Source: Gigaspora rosea
Taxonomy: Eukaryota; Glomeromycota; Glomeromycetes; Diversisporales; Gigasporaceae
Length of the DNA: 64,000 nucleotides
Direction: 5' to 3'
Assembly: GCA_003550325.1 (NCBI GenBank)
Contig: QKWP01000599.1
Coordinates: forward strand, 86,103-150,102
Below, piece after piece: positions 22,780-33,042 of this stretch (the stretch's first letter is position 1; each line of letters opens with the position of its first letter). Position numbers and translations under genes: made by a program. The notes beneath the pieces were generated by a model. The model made no database searches and was not told the DNA's origin. It was given only the letters and a program-made list of their open reading frames with translations.

Positions 22780-25115
22780 TCTTCCTTGACCCTCTAGTAC
22801 GCATCATGTACACGCTCCATTAGCTCGTTCACGATTATTCGTCTATTTTCAGCGGCCTTTTCTGCTGCAGTCCTCTCTGGTTTTTCGACTTCAACTAATT
22901 CTCAATGCACATATATTTCAAACCCACTATCTTCGAACATTTGTTGAAATCCTACCCAAGTATTAGCAGTTAATATTTTATTTGTACCATAAATTTGGTC
23001 GTGAAAGATATGCTTGCAGAGTAGTAAGTAACAGTGAAAAAAAAGACAGTGGCAGTCTAATGACACCAAACCTGGAGGTTTTTTACCTTTCACCAACCTT
23101 TTTTCAATAGCAAGAACATCATTAGCAACTATTCGTTGAATAGGATAGGGAAGTTTATAAATTTCGTCGAGAATTTCATGATCGATTCCAACTATTGATA
23201 TTTTCTTAATACGAAATTCGAAGGCCACATATTCTGAATTGGATCATTTTTCGTATCAAGTATTACAATTTTATTGCATGCGCCAATCAGGCCGTGGTGA
23301 GAGGAAGTCATTCGCTTTAATTCACTATGGTACGATTCTAGAGGGTTGGTAGAAGTTGTTTGCAAGAGAAGTGGTAAATGTGACAAGCCCAAAGAGCCCA
23401 CCGACAAGTATTTTTGGCATAATTTTGTTCTATATATAGAGCTGTACCTGTATAAGCGTTACCTGGGTAACCCGGTTAACACCTGTCAACCGGGTCATAG
23501 CTATCGTTAACCGGGTGACCCGTATTTATTATCCATAAGCATGATAATGTGACATGCAAACGTATGTACAATACGTATGTCCGTTGGGAGTGAGGTCATT
23601 TTAAATTATTATTTAAACCCAGTTTATTTTTTGATCGCCTCTAGCCATTGGAGAATAAACTGATTATGTTACAGCTATTATCATGATTCTCGTAGCACCT
23701 GTAAAATTTGCCGAATGAATTTTAGGCTGGTTAAACTTATATATTAAAGTTTATACATAAAAATTAAATAAATTTATTGGTTACCATTATCATTATACGT
23801 AGTTTTTTAAAAAAATGCATATAAGAGAATTTATGATTTTGCATCAATCAATCAAAAAAAACTGGGTTACCCGAATTATTAAGATGACCCATTTTATAAT
23901 ATTGTAAACGGTGAGTAACCCGGAGCTTAAATTTTTTAACGGGTACACCTCTAAAAAAATTACATACCCTTAAGAGCTACCTCAATTTAGCATTAGCCAA
24001 TCAAACAAACCGGGTCAACCGAGTCACCCGGGTAACCCAGATTTTTCAAAACAATTCGGTTTGTGACCTGGTAATAATCTGGTAAACAGGCGGGTTATCC
24101 AGAATTTGAAATTTATTTCGGGTACAACCTCTATCTATATATTTTTTACAGTGGGGACGAGGCAGTTTGTGACTGCTTGTTTAATAACTTCCTCGCAACT
24201 AATCGATGTCTGTTTATGCATGACACGAATCATTTCATTTCGGGTTTTAACATCATATACCCTACTTAACCAAGTTTGTGTTATATGTACAGTACAGTAA
24301 ATAATATTACATTCCTGTTCATCTGCTTGAAGACCTGGGAAAGCCAACTCGACAGCATTGGATTCTATATTGCTTTGATCAATAAGAAAGTACTGAGGCA
24401 TCTACTGGCATTCAAAACGCCTTATTATTTTAATGCTTCTGCAACTGTATTACTTTTCTCATTATTTACATAAAAATGGGAGCCAACGTCCCAACATCTA
24501 TAATTATCGCGGACGTACAAGGTAAATAAGCGCCAATCATGTTTGTTGGTCTTGTGAGTAGAATCAAGAAGAGTAAGCCATCCAAAATATCGAAGTTTTT
24601 CTAATTGGCTGTTATGTGCGAAAATGAAACCACGAGTACGTTTACTTGTAATTTCATAACGTTTAACCCGATATTCATAATTTTCTAAAAAAGAAACCGC
24701 TACTTGAATATCCAACTCTAGTTTTGAATTACCAATAAGAGGGGCCTCCTGGGAATCTCGAACTTTATATTGTATATTGGTAACTTCCTTGCATCTTAAT
24801 TCTTTCAGGCTTCCTTCGAGACCTAGCTTCTCAGTTCCATATTCTTTAACAGCATCAACTATTGTTGGGGCAGATACTTTTTTATAGCTTCCCTCTCGAC
24901 TAAAACCCGAACTGCCTTTGATTGTTTAAAACTTTTATTATCCTCTAGTATGTGCATATGATTAGGCGACTCTTATACCGTTCAACCCGAACTTTCATTT
25001 CTGTAACAATTCTAAACACTTTAATTTTGGCGAAGCATAGATTCTCGAGTTGAACCTTAGTTTTTCTGCACTTTTTATCTGGTATTCCTTCTTTTCGTGT
25101 ACTTGATAGGTAATG
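22780..25115 (-). pseudogene. MULE transposase pseudogene with SWIM domain, split by a hAT element
   Basis: Read from 25115 downward: an N-terminal part with 'RVERYK', 'HMHILEDNKSFKQS' and 'AVRVLVEREAIKKY' in shifting frames, then an open segment (24715-24425) with 'GWLTLLDSTHKTNKHDWRL', the first catalytic-Asp block of MULE transposases. The next segment (24401-24135) has 'FLIDQSNIESNAVELAFPG', the second Asp block. After the inserted element, 23407-23192 has 'TSTNPLESYHSELKR', and 23228-22902 has a SWIM zinc-binding motif 'CHCLFFHCYLLLCKH'. A TGA near 22902 is followed in frame by more coding-like sequence ('ELVEVEKPERTAAEKAAE'). At least three frameshifts, a stop and the insertion make it non-functional. 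It is the gene of the element that encloses it. Confidence 0.85.
23437..24133. mobile_element. 697-bp hAT-type element with 8-bp target duplication
   Basis: Ends TAGAGCTGTACC and GGTACAACCTCTA, flanked on both sides by TCTATATA (23429-23436 and 24134-24141). The interior near both ends is rich in CCGGGT/ACCCGG motifs in both orientations ('AACCCGGTTAAC', 'CACCCGGGTAACCC'), like subterminal binding sites. No transposase, so it is non-autonomous. It interrupts the MULE transposase gene. Confidence 0.9.
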
Positions 25116-25299
25116 TTTGGTGAACTAGCAGTTATATGTTCTCTACAAGTTTCTATTTGTATAGTTCTTATAATTATATTGAACCCAGATATTTGAGACT
25201 AGAGATCACCAGTGCTATCAAACTTGTTTAGTAAGATCTCAACTGGTTGTTAGATGTTAAAAAGGATATTACGTTTCTTGTCAGCGGTTAAGTTCAGAT

Positions 25300-25600
25300 T
25301 CGCATTCATAACTTCAAGGGATTTCTTTTTTTTTAAAAAAAAAAAGAAGTTTTTTTTTTAAAAAAATCGAAGGCACCGGTATATTCGTTGTAGTTCACTC
25401 TATTAAAAAAATATTTAAAGTTTTTTTTATAAATTTCTTTTAAATTTTGTTTTAAAAAATTGAGGTACGTTTATACGTAGGTAGTCCGCTTTAATATGAA
25501 TTAAGTATACGCGTTTTCTTGTAAAAAAAGATACGAGAAACCCGCTTAGTGAAAAAAAATTTTTTTTTAAAAAAAAAAAGTATCAAAGTGTTGTATTTTG
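25300..25600. repeat. Poly(A)/poly(T) blocks
   Basis: Two similar blocks in which a T run is followed by an A run (about 25325-25360 and 25548-25580), each able to fold back. Nothing coding. Confidence 0.6.
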
Positions 25601-26350
25601 TGGGAAAGAAAAAATAGCAACAGGTTTTACTACAAAGAAAATGCATGCATATATACGCTAGTATATACCTGATGTACATATGTATGGTTATTGTATGTGA
25701 TAATCACGTCTCTCAATAATTACATTACGTGGGTACATGACTTTAGCCATCCCCTATAAATAGAAAAGATCTGTATAAAAAACCTCAAAAATAAGCAAAC
25801 TCATACCTGACCTATCTATGTATATTTCAGGTCCTAGTTCAAGCCCAACGCGAGACAAAAACTGTGCTAGGGCCACAAATAGAAGGATCTGTGAGAGGAA
25901 TTTCCGTATATGACAGTGGACTATGACAAAATAAAGTAAAGTTGTATGACACAGCCAAATGGTTAGACGACACCAGAAAAGAATAAATCCGATAACAAAA
26001 GTCGATAAAATTGAGGCTTCCTGATTAGGAAAATTACGTATGGAGCATCTGACAATACTATACTATCCAAAAATGGAAAGTGTTCTCGGGGTAGATGAAA
26101 AACGGCCAAACCTATAAAGCGACCAGGCAGAATAGTAGTTCCTTAAAGCTACCTACGATCCGAATACGATACAGGGCACCAGTGTGGTAGGCCTGCTTGA
26201 GTCAGCTGGTTAAAAATGGATGATTGGAGGGTGATATAGTATAGTCAGAAAAAACTATATGTAAAATGCAATGTAACACTGACCTTAAAATTTGATCTAA
26301 TAAATGAGCGCCATCACACGCCCCTAGTATAGTGAACTAGTGTTAAAAAA

Positions 26351-26457
26351 AAAATTATAAAAAAAAATTAAATAAAAAAATATTAAAAATAAAAAAACAA
26401 GCGTTTAAAAATAAATCATAAAAAAATATTATTAAATTAAAAAAAAAGAAAATTCTC
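26351..26457. other. A-rich spacer
   Basis: A-rich simple sequence after the SINE tail. Confidence 0.5.
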
Positions 26458-26559
26458 TGTGCCACCCTGGGTGGTATCTAATTTTTTTGTCACCACTAAG
26501 AGTCACCGACCACATGATATATAGATAATTGATTTTTATTTCTGTTTTGATCTTTTTTT

Positions 26560-27950
26560 CTAACCGATTTTACAGTTGCTTTTGGTCTGGTATTCTTTTG
26601 GCATTCTGGTTTGTGGGGAGATAAACTTGCATTGTTTCTGGTATGTTTTTCAGTGATTTTGATTCTTTCTTAGCGTTTTTCGTATTTTTCATATTGTTTG
26701 CTCTCTATTAACTTCTTTATTTTTTCTTTAAGTGTTCTTTGTGCATTTTGGTTTGTTGGAGTAAACTTTCGTTGTTTTCTAGGTACTTTTCTTTAGTGAT
26801 TTCAAATCTTTCTTGGCATTTGTTGTGTTGTTTGCTTTTTACTAACTTTCCTCTTTATTTAGATGTTTTTTCGGCATTTTAGGATGGATATTCGTTTTTC
26901 TTGATCCTTTTTCTCAGCATTTTTTGTGTTTTTGCTTTTTACTAGCCTTTTTTTTTAGGTGTTCTTTTAGTGTTCTAGCTTCGTAGTGTGGGCATGTGTT
27001 ATTTTCCAGTACTTTTCTTCGGCAATTTTTAACTGTAGAGGTAAACTTTCGTAGTTTTCTAACACTTTTGTTCAGTGTTTTCGATTCTTTCTTGGCATTT
27101 TTTGTGTTGTTTGCTCTTTACTAACTTGTTCTTTTCTTTACTTTTTTTTTTCTTTCTTTAGGTGTTCATTCGGTATTTCAGGTGGACTTTTGTCGCTTTT
27201 GAACCTTTTCTTTGAAGATTCTTGATCCTTTTTCTTGGCATTTTTTGTGCTTTCTGCTCTCTCCTAACTTTTTTTTAGGCATTCTTTTGGTGCTCCGGTC
27301 ATGTGTGGGCTTGTGTTATTTTTCTTCGTCAATTTTTAATTTTAGAGGTAAACTTTCGTTGCTTTCCAGTACTTTCATTCGGTGATTTTGATTCTTTTAT
27401 GGTGTTTTTTGTATTGTTTGCTCTTTACTAACTTTTTTTTCTTTCTTTAGATATTCTTTCAGTATTTTGAGTAGGCTTTCATCGTTTTCGGTACTTTTCT
27501 TTGGTGATTCTTGATCATTTTTTTGGCGTTTTTTGTGTTTTCAGCTCTCTACTAACTTTTTTTTTGCCGTTCTTTTTGGAGTTCCAGTTCATGGTGCGGG
27601 CTTGTGCTATTTCCTAGTATTTTTTCTTTGGCTATTTTTGATCATAAGGGTAAACTTTCATTGTTTTCCGGTACTTGATTTCGATTCTTTATTGGTGTTT
27701 TTTGTGTTGTTTGCTCTTTAATAACGTTTCTCTTTCTTTTAGCATTTCAGGTAGACTTTTGTCGTATTTGGTACTTTTCTTTGGCGATTCTTGGTGCCAT
27801 GAAAATGGATGTTTGGTGGCTTTGTTATCTTTGTTATGTCATGTTGATATGATTTGGAATGTTTGTTACATGAAGGCGTTTTGGGCTTTTGAGTTAGTAG
27901 TTAGGGTTGGGGTTAGTTAATAGCTAAATATTGTAATATTTTTTTTAATA
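26560..27950. repeat. T-rich degenerate tandem repeat, about 8 units
   Basis: Units of roughly 130-170 bases recur around a core like TTTTGTGTTGTTTGCTCTTT followed by ACTAACTT and a TTTCTTTAGG block (about 26700, 26830, 26930, 27105, 27245, 27410, 27535, 27705). The plus strand is strongly T-rich and A-poor. Short open frames here are not credible proteins. The repeated TTTCTTTAGGTG blocks resemble 3' splice sites. Confidence 0.65.
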
Positions 27951-28084
27951 AAGAACTTTTCATACATAAACCATATAGAATAATCATAATCATGTTGTAA
28001 TATATCTAATATGTAATTTAATAAACGTGTTTGCTACGTAGTTATAATATAGTAATAATGTTGTAATGTGTCCAATAATTTCAA

Positions 28085-29395
28085 GCAATGATATCTTAGT
28101 AGCTACCTGACAAAATTTGATAAACTGTTTTTATTTTAATTTTACAACTCTGTAGAATTAAAATAAAAAAACTATCAAGTTTGGTTAGGTGGTTGCCAAG
28201 ATATCTTCACTCAAAGTTTTTACAAAATTTTTGTTACTATTATTTTGATAGACGTTTTGAACTTTTCAAAACTTTGAGCAAAGATATCTTAGCAACCACC
28301 TAATCAAATTTAATAAAAATTTCTTTATTTTGATTCTATAGATTTGTTGAATCAGAATAAAAAAAGTTCGTTAGATTTGGTTAGATGGTTGCCAAGATAT
28401 CTTCGCTTAAAGTTTTTACAAAATTTTTGCTACTATTATTTTGATAGACGTTTTGATATTTTCAAAACTTTGAGCGAAGATATTTTGGCAACCACCTAAC
28501 CAAATTCGATGAACATTATTTGTTTTGATTCCGCAGATCTGCAAAATTAAAATAAAAAAAAGTTTATCAAATATGGTTACATGGTTGCCAAGATATCTTC
28601 ACCCAAAGATTTTGCAAAATTTTTGTTGCTACTATTTTGATAGATGTTTTGAACTTTTCAAAACTTTGAGAAAAGATATATTAGCAACCACCTAGTCAAA
28701 TTCAATAAAATTTCTTTATTTTAATTCTATAGGTTTGTTAAATTAGAATAAAAAAAAGTTCATTGAATTTTGTTAGGTAGTTGTCAAGATATCTTTGCTC
28801 AAAGTTTTTACAAAATTTTTGCTACTATTATTTTAATAGACATTTTGATCTTTTCAAAACTTTGAGCGAAGATATCTTGGCAACCACCTAACCAAATTCA
28901 ATGAACGTTTTTTTATTTTGATTCTGCAGATCTACGAATTTAAAATAAAAAAATTTCATTAAATTTGGTTAGGTAGTTGCCAATATATTTTCGCCCAAAG
29001 ATATTGCAAAATTTTTGTTGCTACTATTTTGATAGACATTTTGAACTTTTCAAAACTTTGAGCAAAGATATCTTAGCAACCACCTAATCAAATTCAATAA
29101 AATTTTCTTTATTTTGATTCTATAGTTTGTTGAAACAGAATAAAAAAAAGTTTATCGAATTTGGTTAGGTGGTTGCCAAAATATCTTTGCTCAAAGTTTT
29201 TATAAAATTTTTGCTACTATTATTTTGATAGACATTTTGATTTTTTCAAAACTTTGAGCGAAGATATCTTGGCAACCATCTAACCAAATTTGATAAACAT
29301 TTTTTTTATTTTAATTCTATAGATCTGTAGAATCAAAATAAAAAAAAAAGTTTATCAAATTTGGTTAGGCGGTTGTCAAGGTATCTTTGCTCAAA
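28085..29395. repeat. Hairpin satellite, array 2 (7 hairpins)
   Basis: Seven hairpins of about 120 bases, spaced about 195 bases (about 28089, 28280, 28470, 28672, 28868, 29060, 29262). Each runs AAGATATCTTGGCAACCACC, an A/T-rich loop with TTCTACAGATCTGTAGAA-like symmetry, and the complement. Linkers alternate in orientation, giving a palindromic dimer of about 390 bases. The stem reads ACCACCTAACCAAATT here and ACCACCCAACAA in array 1. Confidence 0.85.
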
Positions 29396-29593
29396 GTTTT
29401 AAAAAAGTTTTATACTTAGGAAATTGTGATGTTGATTCTGCAATTTGATTGGATAATCAATGAGGGCGGCAAAAATGATTTACCACCCGAGGTGGCACAT
29501 AGATAACTCCTAAAAAAAATAAAAAAAATAATGATAAATAAAAAATAAAAAAAATTAAAAACAATAAAAATAAAATAAAATAAGCATTTTTTT

Positions 29594-29898
29594 TGTACAC
29601 AGGGTGTTTGAACACTGTACTACACAAATCATATAAAAAATGAGTATGCAGATCATTTTTTGTACAACAAACATAAAGAAAAAAACAAAAATTAATTGTA
29701 TCTTAAAATTTTGCTTAAAAAACAATCTATGGGCTTTAAGAAAAAAAATTCCTTGTAAACTTTTAGTATAAACTATGCCATTCTGCCCCATTCCAGTTCT
29801 TACCCTAACACTAATATTAATTAAATTATTTTTTATTTTAATAAAAAATCTTTAATTTATAAAAATTATTATACCCATGCTCAAACACCCCATGTACA
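29594..29898. mobile_element. 305-bp MITE
   Basis: Ends TGTACACAGGGTGTTTGAAC and, inverted, TGTACATGGGGTGTTTGAGC. The interior contains 'CTGCCCCATTCCAGTTC' and 'TTACCCTAAC', a module also found in the family C MITEs. Non-coding. Confidence 0.75.
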
Positions 29899-31750
29899 AT
29901 TAGTTATTTTCAAAAAAAATTTATATAAAAAAATAATAATAATAAAAATTTAAAAAATAAAATATAAAAAAAATAATAAAATACCAAATTGATCATTTGA
30001 TATAGTGCTTGAATCCGGATATAAAGCTGGATATCTGGATAGACATCCGAATTTATATTTTTTAATCTGGTTATACAAACGGATATCTGTTAATTATCCA
30101 TATCTAATCCCGGATTTTAATTATAAAAATTTTTAAAGCAAGTAACATGTGAAAAGCCTATTTAAGCAATTAGTGAATCTGTGCCCGGTTATGCCATGTG
30201 ACGATTATCAAATGATTTTCTATTCGAGTATGTTCACAGGTGATTTGATGTACTGTAATAGTAATGCATAAATATATAATATATAACTTGCATATCGAAT
30301 TAATTTTTCTATTAAAATTTTTATCTTTTGCTTCAAATAAATTGGGCTTAAACATCATGGATGTTACAATTAATCAAGATAGTAATGGCTCTATTATAAC
30401 TTATTAAAATGCTATTAGTGAATCTGTGCCCGGTTATCCCATGTGATGATCGTCAAATGATTTTCTATTTGAGTGATGTTCACAGATGATTTGATGTAGT
30501 GTAACAGATAATATACTGTTGGTGTACCATAATGCATATAATACCATTAGCATATAAAAATCGAGATTCTCAAAACTGTTAAAGATACAATCCCAGGAAA
30601 ATAATGGTAGCAATCAAACAGATGATTTTTTTTACTAAACAAATTGAACTATATATTTGTTCTCAATAAAGTACAATATACCTAGAAATTTTTTATAATA
30701 TTTTGATGTCTTTATAGTCTATTTTCCGAGTTAGTAAAAAAGTTTTTAAAGATCAAATTGTATGAACATAAGAATAAAAAATAAGATTTTTTAAACGCAT
30801 AAGAGAATAATATATAGAATTATTGATTTAGTAAAAAGGCATCTGAATTGCTAAAAATTTTAATACAAGAAATACATTCAAATTTTTAGAATATATACAT
30901 TTTTTTTCATCGAGAATCCAACCATTACTTTTATCAGAACCGCTATCAAAGCTCTATTCCATGTCTATTATTGGCCATTAGGCGTGCTTTTTGAAATGGC
31001 TTCATTCAAATTATGTGGTCATTTTTTTGACATTTTTTTCTTGCTGGCATAATGAAATAGTCAAGTTCTTGTATCGCAGCTTTATTAATTTGAGAATTAT
31101 TACTTTGATTCTCTTGATGTGCTTCTTTGAGAATTCGGGTTGAACCTTGTTTACGTCGTGAAGCGGCGGTAACTTGAACTCGTATTCTCTTTCCACAACG
31201 GTGATAATTTTTACTGTCATTTTGACCTGTATCCTCATCACAAGCATGAAGAAAAGAAGTTACAGCAGGACAAACATAAGTATCTTGCATTTCTCTACGT
31301 CTTTTATATGATTTGACGAACTTATGAACACTGTTGTTTAATGCAGGATCATTTTTCTCAAGAGGTGCTCTAGATCACTGCAAAACCAGCGAAGTTCACT
31401 TATTGTACTTTCATCATTATTCACATTATTGTTATTGTCATCAATATTGTTATTTTCATTGTTATCAATACCATTATTGATATTGTTATCAATATCATTA
31501 TTGCTATTGTCATCAATATCGTTATTGTCATTGGTATCAATATCTTTGCAACTATTGCCATCAGTATCGTTATTGCAATTGTCATCAATATCGTTATTGC
31601 CATTATTGTTTGTACCATCGCTACTATCAATGTTATTGCTATCAGCAATATTTGGATATTCAGGTAAAGTGAACATATTTTCATTATCAGAACTATCAGA
31701 CTTATCAATATTAAACATTCTTTTAATTTTTTGCTCTTTATTGTTGTGCT

Positions 31751-33042
31751 TAAGGATAGGAATTGGTTAAAAATTTTTAGTCGATTAGTCAGTCGACTAA
31801 AACTGTTAGTCGTCGACTGACTAAAAATCGACTAACCGATTAATCGACTAATCGATTAGTCGACTAATCGACTAATCGATTAGTCGACTAATCGAATAGT
31901 CAACTAATTGACTAGTTGGTTAGTCGATTAGTCAATTAATCAACTAATCGACTAGTCGATTAGTTGATTAGTTGATTAATCGATTAGTTGATTAATTCGC
32001 TAGTCAATAAATCTACAAAAAAAATAGACTAATTGACTAATCGACTAATTGATTAATCAACTAATCGATTAGTCAACTAATTGACCAGTCGATTAGTCGA
32101 CTAATCGACTAATCGACTAGTTGACTAATTGACTAATCGACTAATCGACTAATCAACTAATCGACTAATCGACTAATCGACTAATCGACTAATCGACTAG
32201 TCGATTAATTGACTAATCGATTAATCAATNNNNNNNNNNNNNNNNNNNNNNNNNNNNNNNNNNNNNNNNNNNNNNNNNNNNNNNNNNNNNNNNNNNNNNN
32301 NNNNNNNNNNNNNNNNNNNNNNNNNNNNNNNNNNNNNNNNNNNNNNNNNNNNNNNNNNNNNNNNNTTTAAAATTTTTAATAAAATTTTAAATATTGATTT
32401 TAGCCATATCTTTTCTAAGTAAAAAATATTCTTTAAGTTTTGTTTTAGTAACTTTGTTATAAAATTTTTTTAAAATCATTAGAAAACTTTAATATAATAA
32501 ATGTTTAAAGTTCTTGTATTGGCATTTTTACTATTAAAATTTTTCTTTAGATTTTTTCAAATTTTATATGTTCCCGTCTATAAAAAAAATCTTTACTTCT
32601 AATACAAGTCTTAATTTTTACAAGTAAATCATTAAAGTTGCAATAATGAAAGTTGTTATCCTTTATATAAACTACAATATTGTCTTAAGAACTATAGTTC
32701 TAAAACTAAAACTAAATAAGATCGCAGAAAAATTGTAATAAAATTTTTTAAAAAAATTTTTTCTTAAAATTATCTATTTTCAGCTTATATGTAACTATAA
32801 TTTATTTTCTTATAATATAAAAACTAATTTTGCAAAAAAGTAATCTTTATTTTCAAATATAATTGTACAAAGTTTTATTTAATTATTTTAGTATTTTAAA
32901 AAAGTAAATCAGAGCTAAAAAAGTGCAAAAACACAGGCAAATTTGCCTGTGTTCTACTACAATCTAAGGGATAAAAAAATTTAGTCGATTAGTCGACTAA
33001 TCGTCGACTAATCGACTAATGACTATATGATTTCTATCCTTA
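31751..33042. mobile_element. hAT-type element made of a TCGACTAAT satellite, 8-bp target duplication
   Basis: Ends TAAGGATAG and CTATCCTTA, flanked by GTTGTGCT on both sides (31743-31750 and 33043-33050). Next to each end lies a satellite of TCGACTAATCGATTAG-type units, almost self-complementary at every register. In the middle (32366-32972) is A+T-rich sequence ending in a TATCCCTTAG terminus of another TIR family. An assembly gap sits at 32230-32365. No transposase. Confidence 0.88.
32230..32365. other. Assembly gap (N)
   Basis: 136 undetermined bases inside the TCGACTAAT satellite, probably where the assembler could not resolve the repeat. The left end of the nested TIR element is probably lost here. 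Confidence 1.

Larger units (their letters stand above)
20406..22780. other. A+T-rich interior of MULE-A with four small inverted repeats
   Basis: No coding frame of note. Inverted repeats: 20754-20772 with 20937-20955 (GTAYGAAATTTAGTACATT), a 35-base palindrome around 21695-21730 (TACTAAATCTAGTAC), a 100-base hairpin at 21870-21968, and a 157-base MITE-like pair at 22472-22628. These are described separately where strong. Confidence 0.5.
19288..25835 (-). mobile_element. MULE-A, 6.5-kb Mutator-like element
   Basis: Inverted ends begin AGGACCT and share GAAATATACATAGATAGG, then ACTATAAATAGGGG-type and CATGTACCCACGT blocks; similarity extends about 150 bases inward on both sides. It sits in the B box of a SINE with GGTTCAAG on the left and AGTTCAAG on the right (8 bases, one mismatch). 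Inside are a hairpin satellite, several foldback repeats and a MULE transposase pseudogene. The family B foldback element at 8157-8334 is built from the same ends. Confidence 0.85.
19221..26350 (+). mobile_element. SINE-like retroposon with tRNA-like head, split by a MULE
   Basis: The 5' part (19221-19287) is tRNA-like: GGCCCTGGG start, A-box-like 'TAGTGCAGTGG' and B-box GGTTCAAG. It stops exactly where the MULE at 19288 begins and resumes at 25836 with AGTTCAAG and a G+C-richer body that runs to an A-rich tail at 26345. Reassembled it is about 580 bases. The 15-base AAAATTATAAAAAAA at 19206 and 26351 is a possible target duplication, although it is low complexity. 'GGCCCTGG' at the head and 'CTAGGGCC' near 25880 can pair. 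The SINE identity is inferred from the promoter boxes and tail. Confidence 0.7.
26458..29499. mobile_element. 3.0-kb TIR element carrying two repeat arrays
   Basis: Ends TGTGCCACCCTGGGTGGTA and, inverted, TGTGCCACCTCGGGTGGTA, with weaker similarity about 25 bases further in. No transposase. Inside are a pyrimidine-rich tandem region (26560-27950) and the hairpin satellite array 2. A-rich DNA flanks both sides, so a target duplication cannot be read. Confidence 0.7.

Noticed and set aside
31429..31770. Plus-strand Leu/Ser/Ile-rich open frame that looks like a membrane protein
   Set aside because: It is the antisense of the Asn/Asp repeat region of the MULE-B transposase.
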